The notes under the pieces were generated by a model. It made no database searches, was not told the DNA's origin, and was given only the letters and a program-made list of their open reading frames with translations. A stretch of DNA of 64,000 nucleotides from Bryum argenteum. Its lineage: Eukaryota > Streptophyta > Bryopsida > Bryales > Bryaceae. Positions within the stretch are counted from its first letter, which is position 1. Each line of letters opens with the position of its first letter. The position numbers and the translations under genes were made by a program. Below, piece by piece: positions 1 to 13,733 of the stretch. The stretch covers positions 13,842,648 through 13,906,647 of the forward strand of contig CM073329.1 of assembly GCA_037043015.1 (NCBI GenBank), given 5' to 3'.

Positions 1-192
1 GAAAATTCACTATGGTCGGTAGAACGAATTGTGTACTTTAGAGACTAATGTGATTTTTGTGGGGAATTAGGGTTTCTGGTTGAGGTGGAAGGGATCCGAG
101 AGCAAATGGAGTGCTAGCGACACTGGTGTACTTCAGATGGTGCTTGTGGTAGCGTTGTTTATGGACTTTTGCGTGTCGGACACCTTCGGACA

Positions 193-3100
193 ATGAATTC
201 TCCAGAGAATTCTTCAGATGACATGGATGAAGCTGTGAGTGAAGAAGCAAAGATGGAACAAAGAGATGAGGAGGAGCGGCCATCTACTACAGCGTTGGAG
301 AAGGCGGAAGAGATCGAGATGCGAAATGCCACTTCGGGATTACATTGGGAGGTAGGTGCAGTTGCGCAGCCGATGAGGCTGGAGGAAGTTCAGAGAGGTC
401 CTCCTGCGATTGGTCTCTTGCAGCTTGATGCTTATGGCTCCCTCTCTAAAGCATTAGCCCTCCCTCAAGTAAGGCGGGATTATGGCTTTCCCCAAGCGCT
501 TGCAGTTCATGCCAATTTCATTGCCGTTGGATTGTCCAAAGGAGCAGTTCTTGTTACTCCTAGCAAGTATTCCGCCACTCGCAGTGCTGATGAACTCGAA
601 TCGCAAAAGGTCTACCTATCTTCCCCTTTCTTGCTCAAAATCGATCATGCATAAAGTTTTGATTTGCTTGATGGAGTTAATTCATTCTTAGCAATGACTT
701 GTTGCTTATAGAAAATGCACAGACAACGCATGTTTTCTCTTATGATGAGGGTTCAGGGTTTAGGGTTCGCAATTGTTGAAAGATTATTCTTCGACTTTCA
801 GGCTTTTTTTTTAGGAGGAGGGATCGAAACGAAAGAACCTGTGAGTTCTCTTTGCTTCAGCCATCAAGGAGACCTCTTGCTAGTAGGCTATGCAAATGGA
901 ATCCTACGCTTGTGGGATGTTTCAAGAAGGTCGATGTCAAAAGTGATGACCACAGAGCACTCGGAGGCCATTGTACATACTCTCTTCTTAGGACAAGATG
1001 CTCCAGGTGCACGGAGTCTAAGAGTGATAAGTGGTGATTGTAAAGGGAGACTTCTCCTTCACGCTTTCTCTCAACAGATTATGCCTTTGCTTCGCCGATT
1101 CTCTGTAGAAACTCAGGTACAAGCCATTTCTGATCGTCTAGTACATTACATGTGAAGACAATTATTCTGATACTGCTGAAGTATACTGTATCGTAAAGAT
1201 CCTGACCATTCTGTTGCTATTGTGCAAGGCAGTGTCTTCTCGAGGGTGACAAGACAGGTCCTGTTTTATCTGTTTCACCATTACTTCCATACGAAGGTCT
1301 ACAAGCAACGAATGGATCAAGCTCCCCGACTCAAGGCCGAACCTCCCAGTCACCCACTCTTGGGAGTGTAATGGGCGGAATGGGGAGTGTGGTCGGTGGA
1401 ATGGTAGGAAGTGTGGGTGGTCTGGATGTTGGTCGCAAGTTCATCTATGATGGAGCAACTCCAGCCAATGACGGATCAAGGCCAATGTTTGTCTTGGTCA
1501 CTCACCACACTGTTCTTGTGGTAAGCATCTTAGCAGCCTTCTCTTTCTTTACTTTCGTCGGTAGCTTCTAATCATTTTGTGTTGCAGGTGCGTCTGGCTG
1601 CTGATATGCAGTTGCGCCAGCCTGCTTTAGAAGTCATGTCGAAGTTGAGTAGACCAACGGGTATTAGAGACGGTGCCATTGCGTATACCGCATGGCGTCG
1701 TTTTCGATTCAAGCCAGGATCTCCCGTTGTTCCTCCTACTCGTGGAAATCCTAATATCCCAACTGGAAGTCCTGTGAGTGGAGTGGCTGATGCTAAGAAG
1801 GATGAAGGCGACACGGCTGAGGACGATGATGACTTGCCAATGTTAGCTATGGGTTGGGATACTAAGATGTTTATATGGCAACTGACGCAATCAAATTTAA
1901 GAAAAGTGAAAGAATGGGAACTCGACAGTCCTGCTGTTGGACTTGCATGGCTGGAGGAGCAGGTCAGTACTACAAAATAATCTTATGAAAGAAGGCTGCG
2001 AGTTCACTTTGTTGTTTTGATTGTGTTCAGATTGAGGTTCATGCTTCATCAGTTGAAGTGCCTTAGTCATGAGTCTGTTGTAGTATATACTTTTAAATGA
2101 AGAATATGGGATAAAACCGTGTTCTGAATTGCCTTAGCCTTCAAAGTCGAAAAGAGCCCGATTCGGGTCGTTTTGACTCAGAACAGAAATGCTGTTTCTT
2201 ACAAAAAGATGGAACTTTTATTGAATATATCCTAAGATCCGTATGGTCAAATCTTATAATACTTGGTAGGTAGAATATTTGGACAGTACTGAACAGGAAT
2301 TTACGGTTGAAATTCTCAATATCAAGTTAAGAAATTAATCTGCACATTGATATCAGGGAGGTTGTCTTGGGCTTTAGGGGTTAAGGGTCTGGAGGGTGTT
2401 CTGAACTTTGAAGGTGTACACAGATGCTGGTTGTTGTGACAGCGAAGGACGAACTCTGCTTATTCACTCGAGAAGGTGTTGAATTAGAGCGCGGGTCAAT
2501 AAGGGGAGAACAAGAAGGTGTGGGATCTCTAATCTATCATACACACATTATGAACGCTCTTGGCAATCCAGAAAAAGCCTACCATAGCTCGCTATCAGTA
2601 CGAGGAGCTGCTCTTTATTTGATGGGTCCTCAACAGCTATGGCGTGCTCGTTTGCTGCCATGGCGGGAGCGCATCAAAGCACTAGAAGATGCTGGTGACT
2701 GGATGGGTGCGTTTCATATTGCAATGGAGCTTTACGATGGTCGAGCTAGAGGAGTAACTGGACTTCCGAGGGGATTAGATGCAATGCGTGAGGCTATTAT
2801 GAGTACTCTGCTGGCACTCTTGTCTGCTTACATAGACCAGGTCTTCGAATACTTAGTATTCAAAACAACTGGAGAGGGCTTGGGTCAAGAAGTGCGAGAA
2901 GAGTATGCAAGAGTCGGTGGTGTGGCCATTGAGTTTTGTGTACACATTGGTAAACAGGACGTCTTGTTCGAGAATGTTTTCAGCAAGTTTGTTGCTGTTG
3001 GGCAAAGAGGTGCGTCTTGTTCGCTTTCATTTTCTATTTGCCATGTACGAGCATTCCAGCTGTTTTTTTCGCTTATCGCATGGTTATCACCAGAAGCACG

Positions 3101-6100
3101 AGTTCGTTTGCACTTTCTTTTACTCAAAAATGTCCATACTGGTGAACAGGTATATTTTTGGAGCTTCTGGAGCCCTACATTCTTAAAGACATGCTGGGTA
3201 GCCTTGCTCCTGAGGTAGGTCGTTTATCTGACACTGCGAAGTGTACGCTACTTTGAATGCTGTAAGTTTTTAGTCGCATTCCTTTGGATCTCTTTTAGCT
3301 TTAGACTGACGGAGATGGATGATTGTCTTGTATCAATATCTCAGGTCATGCAAGCACTTGTTGAGCACTACAGCCTCCACGGGTGGTTGGAAAGGGTGGA
3401 GCAATGTGTGTTACATATGGATATTGGCTCGTTGGATTTCAACCAGGTACTCCACGTTTACTTTAGCAACTTCGTCATTCAAAGTTTTGGTCTTCCGTGA
3501 AAGGGGATGGTCTTCATCATAATATGCGAGTTGCGATCAATTATTGTTAAGTTCCATCTGGAGGGGAAATTTACGAACTGTATCCGACTGTTTTGGTCTT
3601 ATCTGGCTCCAATTTTGACATCGTTGGGTGTTATCTGGTGGCAGGTGGTGAGATTATGTCGAGAGCATGGTTTGTACAGTGCACTTATATATCTGTTCAA
3701 TAGGGGCTTGGACGACTTCCGGTCTCCATTGGAAGAACTTCTTATTGTTGCGGACCAGGCTTCCAACCCGTCTCAGACTCAAATGATTGGGTTAGTTGTT
3801 GTTCTCATTTTTACTGATCATATTGTCCTGCTCTTGTAGAACAAAATGTTCGCATCGAGCATTTTACTAACCCCCGAAGCTCCGTTTAAGCAAATTCCTC
3901 CTCGTGTCCAGTTTCTGACTTGTGAATGCCTATGCAACATGCACTCCTTATTGATTGTTTTTGGACTTGAATCAGGTACAAGCTTTTGGTGTACTTGAAG
4001 TATTGCTTCTCTGGTCTCGCCTTTCCGCCCGGTATGCTCATTAGATTGCCTCTGAGAATAGAACCCTGCACTTTGTTTATTTCTCTCTTTGGTCTGATGT
4101 TTCTGTTGTGCATAAACTGGTTCATTGCTATTGTTCTCTTGTAGGCTACTAATTTTGTTTGGTAAACTTTACCTTATCTTGCTTCAGGCCACGGCTCTCT
4201 TCCAGCGTCACGTTTGCCAGGGTTGCGAGCTGAAATCTTGCAGTTCTTGCTGGATGAAGAAGGTTCTATTAGAGGTAGAACGCTGACGAGCTTTAAGGCG
4301 CAAGAGGCTAGAGTATACCCTCGATTGTGGTTTCTGTTGCATGTTGACATACAAGCAACACTCCTAGTCTTGAGGTTGGCGTTTCCTGAACATGGCCCCT
4401 TGGGGATTGGGAAGCAGGGCTTTGCGTATCTTACCAGCGCTGATGATGAAGAGTTAGTTCTTTCAGCTTCTGAGGATGTTCATGACGGAGTGAGGTATGT
4501 TCAAGCGACTGTGAATGCATTGATCGAGATTTCTAAAAAATCTCATGAAGTCACAAGTGATTCAGAGGAGGTTGATGGAGAGTCTGATCTACATTGGCCA
4601 TCCGAAGACGATGTTGAACATCTTCTCGATTTTGTGGCGCAATATGTGGCGTCCAGACATGCTGTTGTTTCAAGTTCTACCTTCATGAGTATTTTAGAGT
4701 ATGTGGCAACACCAACTCTTGTAAGCGATGTTGCACGAGCTAAAGAGGATTTGATGGTGAGGCTACTAAGTGTCGTCCCCGATTCAAACTTGGACTTGTC
4801 TCGTACTCTTCAACTAGCTCAAGTGAACAGTTTCTGGCAGGTATACTCCTGAAACTCAGTAAAGTATCTCACTGACCTTCATTTTCTGTTTGCTGATGTA
4901 TTGTTTCGGTTCCTGTACTCAAATGTTTGCGTTTCAGTAACAAAGAGATTTCGGTATTTCGAGCAGGTAAGTGGCTTGCTTCATACACGCAGGGGTGATT
5001 ATGAAGCAGCACTTGATGACTATTTGAGCGACATATCCCGGATTGCACAACCTTTTTTGTACATCATGCAAATGCTTGATGAGCAGAAGGGGTTAAAAGG
5101 CTCAGACCTGATTAAATTTCGAAAGTCTATTCTCTTGCACATTCCAGAGCTTGTGCAACACAGTAGGTAAGAGTCGTGTTTTCTCATTTCATTCCAGTCG
5201 TAGTAAACATTGAAGACTTGTTGGTCATAGTACCTGTTTGGATGTTACTAACACGTTTGGTGCATGTATCAGCAAAGGCACACTATGGATCGTCCTGAAG
5301 CACTTCAGCAGTGACAATCAGAAAGTTTTGGACAAGCTTGCATCTCGTCCAAAGCTCCTGTTTGCTTATCTGAAGGGCATCATGGATGCTCGTCCTGGGG
5401 GAGATTATTCTTCTGCTTTGAAGTCATCGGTTGAGGAACACAAAGATCGTCAAAAGTCCTCAGATGAATGGGACCCAAATGTAGACATCAGAGATCTATT
5501 TCGACGATCTAACATAGAATTGACAGACGATATGGCAGAACTTTTCGTGGAGGTAAGTCGGCAAACACTCTTGCACATGTTTTAACTTTTGATGTGAGCG
5601 ATGATAACAGTCTAAACTTTTGGATGGAACATTCGAAACAAATCATCATCAATTACTTGCAATATGGGCTGATGCAGATCAATCGTACTATCACTCTTGC
5701 ACTAAATAGCGTAATCTGAAATGAAAGAGTTAAATGAACTTCTTCAGAATATTGCCTCGATGGGTTTGAGTCCACGACTCCCGAAGTTTTGAGCTGTTAG
5801 CAATCACAGATTAAAATTCTTGGACTTAGCTGACGTTATCGTTGACATTTTGCAGATTTAATCCTCATTAGTTTTGTAATATGCTTTTGTTGTTTGGTTT
5901 TTTGGGGAGTCAAAATTGGGTAACTATGTATACTATGACCAAGGATACGTTCTCATGCAACATGACTTTTCTAACCTGCAGCTGTTATGCCAATTCGAGC
6001 CACATGCTGTGCTGCAATTCTTGGAAAGCTTCGAAAACTACCGTTTGGAGCACTGCCTCAAGTTGTGTCAGGAGTATGGCGTTACAGATGCAGCAATCTT

Positions 6101-7916
6101 TCTCCTAGAGCGTGTGGGCGATGTTGCAAGTGCCTTGAACCTTGTCCTCAAGGATGTAGAGAAATTTAGAGATACCTTGGAGCTTTCTATCTCCACATAT
6201 TCAAGCGCCTCGTTACAAGCTTTTGACAAGGACGACAAGTCACTGTTCAATGTCCCTGAGGTTCGTTACTAAATTTTAAATTTACAGCCTAGGAGTTACA
6301 CTTCTTTTACGCTGTTGTCGTCTATATCTCAACGTCTAATTTGACCTTTTTACGATGAAGCCCAAAGAAAGTAAAACCTTCTATGAAGTCACGAACCTTA
6401 CTTTGTTACGGGACCCAGAAATCCTCAATGCTTATTTTGCGAAATGTGCAGGTAGTAGCAATGAAAGCGGCCGTTGCTGCGGCTTTGGCCTTGTGTCAAC
6501 GTAACACAGCGCGACTTAACCCTCAAGAATCAACTATGATCTGGTTTCGCCTCCTTGATAGGTACACCATTATCTTCTCTTATTCCTGGAGTGGGCAAGA
6601 TTCTCGCTTCATGCTTATGCTCAGAAATTTAACGCTTTTTTCACGTTTTGCAGCACTGTGGAACCATTTAAAGGTGCATCAAATCCTGAAGATACTCTCG
6701 CAAGCAAAAACTCAAGTCCAGATTCTCATAGAAACTCTGAAAATAATGAATCAGGTGATTCAGGAAGAGGATTGTCAAAAGCTCAGCGAAAGTTAGTCAA
6801 AGAACAGGCAAAAGGTCTGATTTCATAGTGACTCAACTGGTTATCTGCGAGATTTGCTGATCTGTTGCACTGTCTTCTTGTTGTTTTGAGTCTCGTCTGG
6901 TAGGAATTGCAATAATATGACTTTCTGCTGTTAACTGCTTGCAGGCAGGCTTCTAAAGAAGGTACTTGTGTCGATCATGGAGGATATCATTGACGGCATG
7001 ATGGGGTATATCCCTCTGCATGTTATAATGGAAAAAATACTTGCAGATCATGGGAATCACCCATTTGGAGATTTTCGCCCCACAATCTTGAACATGCTCA
7101 GTGCCTACGGCTATGAGCGGACCATACTGGTATAGTCCCTTATGAACTTCTGTACATTATTAGTGACTGAAGAAATTTCAGTACTTATGGATATTGTACG
7201 TGATGTGCAGAGGACTGCGAAGCATCTTATAGAGGAGGACACTTTCTACAATATCAATGCTCTTCGTCAAGGCTATTCTCATGGATTGGCTGTTGCTTCT
7301 TCCACCTGCTGCGTATGTGGACTTGGATTGGAGGACGATATCCTCGGAGGCCGCAGAAGGAATGGTTCTACATCAAGGGCTGCTAGTTCTCGTGCCTTAA
7401 ACGGATTCAGTATCTTTTCCTGTGGTCATGCTGCACACGTTGCTTGTGTAGAAGACAAGAGTGGTATGGGTTGCCCTGTTTGTTCAGTGAAAGTAAAATC
7501 AAGCACTTCGTCGAAGAAGGTTACCGGGATTGGAGGGGATGAAGACATTGTAGGTACTCTAAGTACAAGTCGTAACACAGTTGCAGCTCATTCGGCTGTG
7601 AAGAGCTATCATCATGCTCCGGATATCTCTCGGGTATGAGCTTTCTTCAAACCTTGTCTCTACTTATTTCATTCTTCAAGTTCGTTCTGCGTATTCTCTC
7701 CTGTTTACTAGTTAGACTGACTTTTTTGGCTTGCTTCAGCTGGCTCTGCTGAAGCAGCTGCAACAGGGAAAACAACTTTCAGATTTGGGACCTTCACTTA
7801 AACTTCACCTGGCACCTCCGAAAAAAGGTCGTCCTCGTAGGGCATCTGTTCCTGAAAGCGGTACAACTTCGAGAAGTAGAACTGTTCAGAAAATCTCAAC
7901 AAGCTTGCGAAGGTGA
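193..7916 (+). CDS. VPS8: VPS8, CORVET vacuolar sorting subunit (18 exons; 5' end uncertain)
   Basis: VPS8 is the CORVET-specific subunit that acts with Rab5-type GTPases in tethering and fusing endosomes and prevacuolar compartments. Exons read from splice sites: 193-609, 802-1116, 1233-1520, 1588-1962, 2424-3009, 3150-3214, 3345-3446, 3645-3790, 3976-4031, 4188-4840, 4967-5166, 5273-5552, 5982-6260, 6452-6561, 6654-6814, 6945-7129, 7211-7633, 7740-7916. They join in frame to about 1,605 residues. The N-terminal third has the WD-like propeller segment (LLLVGYANGILRLWDV). The middle matches plant VPS8 (EYARVGGVAIEFCVHIGK; FNRGLDDFRSPLEELL). The C-terminus has a RING-like zinc finger (CCVC, CGHAAHVAC, GCPVC) split by a Ser/Arg-rich loop, then a basic tail. 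Plant homologues carry a longer acidic N-terminus and the frame is open upstream to 118, so earlier exons may lie outside the window; ATG 193 is the first in-frame Met seen. Family assignment is from remembered homologues and is secure. Confidence 0.93.
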
Positions 7917-9611
7917 TCTTTCAGGTTAAGAAATTGCACGAAGGGCCGATCATGAAGTGATCTTATCGAAGTATCTGGTACATTACGTTATCATCCTACG
8001 AGTATTTGACCAATGTACTCATGTGAATGGGTTCATGGTTGCTTCATATCTCGTCTATTCCAGCTTGTTGTGTCTTCATCCATTGATGTACTTGTTATTT
8101 GTCACTGACACTATTTTTGGAACTGTGTTATCGCGGCAGGTCTTGCTACAAAGGTCTACTATAGACCTGACTGATGCGTTCAAGTCGAAGTAAGCCCCTT
8201 GATTACTCAAACTACCTGTACACCCCCGACGTCAGAGAGGCTGAATGTCATTCTGGCATGTCTTTCAGAGAACCCCTTTGGGACCACTGTCAGTGATTAT
8301 TTGCGAAATAGGTATTGGGTTCAAACATGTACCTTCCTAACCAAGTGCTTATAGGGGCCTTACCTTAGACATATTGTATGTAGGGAAGGAGTGGGTTTTA
8401 GAGGTTTAGGGTAATATATGCGACTAGCTTTGCCTCAGGCTGTAACAAATGAAGACAATAATTTTACACCAACATTCTTTTTTCCCTTGCTGAGCAATGT
8501 GGGGATTGTCGTTGTTGCGCTTATTGGACTAACGTTTCTGCTGTTGCAGCGTATTTGAAAGAGAATCTCATTCACTCCATCAGCAGCGCATTTGAAAGAG
8601 CATCAGTTGCAAGTGTTCGAGTGTATTCCTGCTGTTAAGACAGATTAGAACTCGATATTTGGCCGATCGAAACTTTTTCCAATCTATTGGGATAGTGCCA
8701 GTTGCAGATCTTGATGATAAAAGATCAGTAACCGCGTTCAGGATGCTGGCTCACCATTGAGCAGTGATAAGATAGGCTACCCGTATTCCCAGAGAGATTA
8801 TTTTCCTCTTCCTCTCGAGCTGAAGAATCTCTATGTATAATATGGAGGAGGATAGACCTGTGACGCCCTGAAGTTTCATTGTGAGAATGAGTATGAATGA
8901 TTTTGCCCTGAACGCTAATTCTATGAGACTTTGCTGGTGCCTTGGTTATACCATGGAAACATATAATAAACTCTTGCTAAAGAATGTTAGTAGCAGCAGA
9001 TGCTGCCAATTCTGGAATACACTGAAAGCTGTGAAGATTTCAGGTACGAGTTCAACATCCATAGTGGTTACTTGAATATTACAGGTAAGTTGACAACATT
9101 GAGGTCGAAGAGATATGTCATGTGCTGACTAACGTGGTTGAAATGTTTCAGCTCCTCATGAGGCAGATCCCAGACCGATAATGCTCAACGCAAATTGACG
9201 ACATAGTGCTTTTTCCACTAATAAAAGGAAAGTGTTACAGGGGCTGCTTAAATTGTTTTGCCGTGTGTGAAGGGCTGGGATAATTAATTACGCCTATTGG
9301 GGTCGGCAACGGTTCAGGAGGCGAAGAGAAAGTCTCTTAGTACATCTTTTCGCGGAGGCGCCATTCCATGTCGCTGAGCTCACATCCATCCATCTGAGGT
9401 AATTTTATAAACATTTGGCTACCATATCCTCTACTTTTGCGCCACTTGAACATTGAGCTCAAACCGAAGAAGATCTAGATATATCATATATTATCTGTTT
9501 GTATGTCATCTGATGGCAGGCGAGGTTTTCTTTGGCTTTTTCTGGCCAGGTTGCAAATGTTAGCGAGGTCTTGGGATCCTCTGCATCTCAGCCCCCACCA
9601 GAATTTCGGGA
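7917..9611. other. VPS8 3' flank and iPGAM upstream region
   Basis: No gene is supported in this 1.7-kb stretch. The first part is probably VPS8 3' UTR. Scattered pyrimidine-rich CAG sites (for example near 8140 and 8550) leave room for a spliced 3' UTR, but the short open frames here resemble nothing known and are broken by stops. The last few hundred bases before 9612 must hold the promoter and leader of the phosphoglycerate mutase gene; I see no clear TATA box. Confidence 0.5.
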
Positions 9612-12600
9612 ATGAACTTTGAGATTCAAGGGAAGAAGATCATATTCGAGCATCCTCACAGATGGAGATTGAGACACCATCCTGTTCTAAGACGAGGCAA
9701 GAAGGTCATGATCATCTGTCTGGACGGATGGGGCGAGCAGATTGCCGACGAGTTCAATGCCATACATCTTGCCCCTACTCCCACGATGGACGAGCTCAAA
9801 AAGGTATGCTATGTACTAACTTACCATGCTATAGTATAGATAAGAATGAGAGATTTACCAGGATTCAGTTAGTGTTATAGAGCACATGTGGGTAGCTTAA
9901 GATTTCATTCTAGCCACATTCTTTCAATCGAAAAGCTCGCATATAGCAGGATTATTGTTCTCTTTAGTGCCAACTTTTTGTGTAGACTGCACCGGATCGA
10001 TGGCGGCTTGTACGAGCACATGGTCTTTCAGTTGGCCTCCCGAGCGATGAAGACATGGGGAACAGTGAGGTTGGCCACAACGCTCTTGGTGCTGGACGCA
10101 TTTTCACGCAAGGGTGCGTTCTGTAATAATATTAATTTGCAAGAACTCTTATTTCTTCTTCTTCCCATGCGGTTACCTGTCGTGAGTGTGATAGAAATGA
10201 ATCCAGAGTCAGGATAGGTCAATTCTAGAGTTAGGGTAGGATATAGAGTTGGGATAACTCTTGAATCTTTTGAGGAGTGGCTTATGCTGATGGTTGGAAC
10301 AGGGCAGGTCTTGTGGACCAAGCCCTGAGTTCTGGAAAGCTGTATGAAGGGGCGGGATTTAAGTATATCAGCGCAGCGTTCGCCAAAAACACAGTTCACT
10401 TCGTGGGCCTGCTGAGTGATGGTGGGGTGCATTCTCGATCTGATCAGCTGTCGGTACGTGAACTCTAATCACACATCACACTTCAGAAGCAATTTCAGTG
10501 AATATATAGGTCATTGAATGCTTCGATGACCTGGTTTTGGTTCTGCTTGGCTTGGTCAAGGTATATTGTGTACCCTACTTACAGGACGGTTGGTCTTTGC
10601 TGTTGCAGCTGCTGATGAAAGGGTGTGCTGAGCGTGGAGCTAAGAGAATGCGTGTGCACATTCTTCTGGACGGGCGAGATGTAGCGCCAGGGTCGGCTCC
10701 CAAATACATTGATATCCTTGAGAAAGATCTCGCAGCCATCAGAAAAATGGGGTCTGATGCTTTGATTGCTTCAGGAGGAGGCCGCATGGCTGTCACTATG
10801 GACCGGTATGAGGTCAGTACAACAGCACGTTTCATTGCGATCTTCCCAATATACATTATTTACAACTGTAGCTCTTTTGATTCATCTCTTTGTGCAGAAC
10901 ACTTATCATGTAGTAGCTTAGTACTAACACTGTATGAGTGTGTGCTTGTTCAAGAATGACTGGGGAGTGGTGAAGAAAGGCTGGGATGCGCAAGTGAAAG
11001 GCGAAGCTCCTCACAAGTTCGGAAGTGCTCTAGACGGACTCAAGAAACTGAAAGAAGCGGATCCAAAGCTGGATGATCAGTATTTTCCGCCGTTCGTAAT
11101 CGTGGGATCCGATGGCAAACCAGTTGGTCCTATCCTCGACAACGATGCTGTTGTGAGTTTCAATTTCAGGGCAGACCGTATGGTCATGGCAGCAAAAGCT
11201 TTTGATCTGGAAAAGTTCGACAAGTTTGATAGAGGGAAGATGCCGAAGATCAAGTACGTTGGTATGTTGCAATATGATGCTGATCTTAACCTTCCCAAAC
11301 AGTTCCTGGTGGCACCTCCATTGATCGAGAAGACTTCCGGAGAATATCTGGTGCACAACTACGTCAAGAGCTGGGCTTGCAGGTTAGCGAACGTATCCTC
11401 ACTGCAAACTTTCCTTCCCTCAATCCTCATTTGCGTACTCTCAGCTCCGAAAGTTAATTTTAGCACAATGCTTGGATACGGGGGCTTACTAACCTCTGAC
11501 TAGATAAAGTGTGTGTTTGGAATCTTTTGATTGTGTACATACATATTTGAGAAATAAGGCAAGTGTTAATCCTGCAGTGAGACGGTGAAGTTCGGTCATG
11601 TTACATTCGTCTGGAATGGGAATCGCTCCGGCATGTTCAGCTCTAGCTTGGAAAAGTATGTGGAAATTCCTAGTGACAAAGGCATTGCTTTTAACGAGAA
11701 GCCTGAAATGAAGGCCATCGCTATCGCTGAGAAGGCTCGCGACGCTCTTATTAGCGGCAAATTTGATCATGTATGCCCTCATCATGCCACACCATCGTTA
11801 TAAGTCTAGTGCAAGCCATGTGGAGAATGTGCCCACAATGGAAAATGTACCATTTACATGAGTTTAGCGTGTAATCACTCTTGGTTTGAGCATGTCTGGA
11901 AAGTATCCCTGGATGTGACTGGACTAAAAATGGGTTGGCTTGCAGGTTCGTGTGAACATCGCAAATGGAGATATGGTCGGTCACACTGGTGATCTTAAGG
12001 CGACAATCGTTGCATGCGAGACCGTCGACAAAGCTGTCAAGGTAAACGCAGTTCCATTCTCCCTTTCAAAAGTGTGAAAATACTCGAATTACATTTTTGT
12101 CACCATTGTGAACGGTGGGGAATTCCATCAGCTCCACTTTTAAGCATGAAAGTTTATCTGTTGGGAACAAATGTCTATCGCTGAGTATTATCTCAACGTG
12201 AGCAGGTTGTAAACCGCTATGACTCTTTTCTGTTCAATCTAATATCCTCTATTGTATGCTGCAGATTATGCTGGATGCTGTTGAGCAAGTGAAAGGGATA
12301 TTTCTGATTACCGCCGATCACGGCAACGCGGAGGATATGGTGAAAAGGAACTTGAAATCTGGGGCACCAGTGAAAAACAAAAAAGGAGAGACTGAAGTTC
12401 TTACCTCCCACACATGTAACCCTGTAAGTGCTTGCTTTTTACCACCACATGCTCTATGTCTAAAAACTGGGGCATATACAAGAATTGTAGAAATTATTGG
12501 GTGTAGAATTCACCAGTTTCCTGTTATCAATTTCAATTTAGATCCACGGTGTTGGGTTTTGTGTGTGGAGTGGGTGGTGACAATATTGCTTGCCACCTTT

Positions 12601-12772
12601 GTAGGTGCCGTGCATCATTGGTGGACCTGGATTACCGAAAGGAGTGAGGTTTAGAAAGGATTTGCCGAATGCTGGCTTGGCCAATGTTGCATCAACGTTC
12701 ATCAACTTCCATGGGTTCCACGCACCTTGGGACTACGAGCCCACACTAATTGAATACGATGAAAAGGAGTGA
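9612..12772 (+). CDS. iPGAM: 2,3-bisphosphoglycerate-independent phosphoglycerate mutase (9 exons)
   Basis: The enzyme interconverts 3- and 2-phosphoglycerate in glycolysis, using two Mn ions and a phosphoserine intermediate. Exons: 9612-9803, 9986-10113, 10303-10453, 10609-10812, 10955-11382, 11578-11770, 11946-12041, 12265-12423, 12605-12772. They join in frame to 572 residues, close to the plant norm of about 560. Alkaline-phosphatase-fold motifs are all present: DGWGE (about residue 38), GNSEVGHN with the catalytic Ser at about 91, [28 protein letters not shown] and [10 protein letters not shown]. The short basic N-terminus (first 30 residues) does not look like a transit peptide, so a cytosolic enzyme is likely. 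ATG 9612 is the only in-frame Met before the first motif. It follows VPS8 on the same strand with 1.7 kb between; the two are unlinked in function. Confidence 0.96.
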
Positions 12773-13465
12773 CATGTAGAGAACCATCAATAGGTTTGGT
12801 TTTGGCGTTTAGTTTCTTTCTTTGATTGTGGTCAATGTGTGTTGAAATACTACCTTGGCTCTTTTCCTTTGGGAAGAATCTATCGAAGTGATGCTTAGAA
12901 TGAGGTTAACAATTGAGTTTAAATTGGAATCTAAGTTCCTTTTATGTGTATGTTGTCAATGTGCCATTCTTTGTATTGATGATCTTGTATGGTTTGTTGC
13001 TTGTACGACCTTAGGCTTGACTATAATTTGGTTATATCTTATCAATCATCAGTCATCAAGATTCTTTGTGTTTATTCATACCTTGTTTTGATAACTCAAA
13101 AATGTTGTTGGGGTTAATTTTTTGTATATTCAAGGGTTGTTAAGAAGCATTGTTGAGACCTTAGATTATCCACTCAAATTCTTATTTGGAAAATAGAGCT
13201 GCGACTAGAGTTTGAGCAGTTTGACATCAAAATATAAGTGAAAAGTGGAGTGTAGTGCTAGCGATGATGAAACTTCGTTCCCAAACGTATTAAAGCAACT
13301 TGCATGCTGACATGAATAACAATTTGAGCAATATCCTCCATCCCAAGGCCATGGTGCTTCTTAAATATACCTTATTTCCACGTGTGGATTTTTAAAAACA
13401 ACAGTATGTAACTATAATGCATGTGTATACCACGGCCTTCTTTAGAATTTGACGACTAACTTTCC
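12773..13465. other. iPGAM 3' flank, AT-rich intergenic
   Basis: No gene is supported. The first few hundred bases are likely 3' UTR of the phosphoglycerate mutase. Reading frames here are short and of AT-rich composition. Confidence 0.5.
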
Positions 13466-13469
13466 TTAA

Positions 13470-13729
13470 CCCCTAACTTTCCTTAAAACCCGAAACGGGT
13501 TTTGGAGGTTCTCGTAGGAGAAACACTCAATCAACTTTGACCATTATAATCTCACAAATGAGAAAGAATGAACGCTTCAAATTTGGTGTGTGAGAAGAAT
13601 GTCATGTGAATTTTGAGATCTTACGATTAAATCTTTTAAATAATGCTTAGATTGAGATTTTTTGAGCTTGATCTAAAGGAAGGTCAAATTTTGTGACTAA
13701 GATTGTTTTGCAACAAGGAAAAGTAGGGG
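13470..13729. mobile_element. 260-bp MITE flanked by TTAA (piggyBac-type ends)
   Basis: The segment begins CCCCTAAC and ends GTAGGGG, so the ends are inverted CCCCTA repeats. It is flanked by TTAA at 13466-13469 and 13730-13733. A TTAA duplication with CCC-starting ends is diagnostic of the piggyBac superfamily. Inside are words shared with other copies in this window (a CTCACAAATG box and an ATCTTACGATTAAATC box). It has no coding capacity, so it would depend on a transposase elsewhere. The matching 262-bp element is at 55358-55619. Confidence 0.65.
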
Positions 13730-13733
13730 TTAA

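Noticed and set aside
7957..8193. 78-codon frame after VPS8
   Set aside because: Lies in the expected 3' UTR, hydrophobic low-information protein, and VPS8 already ends with the expected C-terminal tail and stop.
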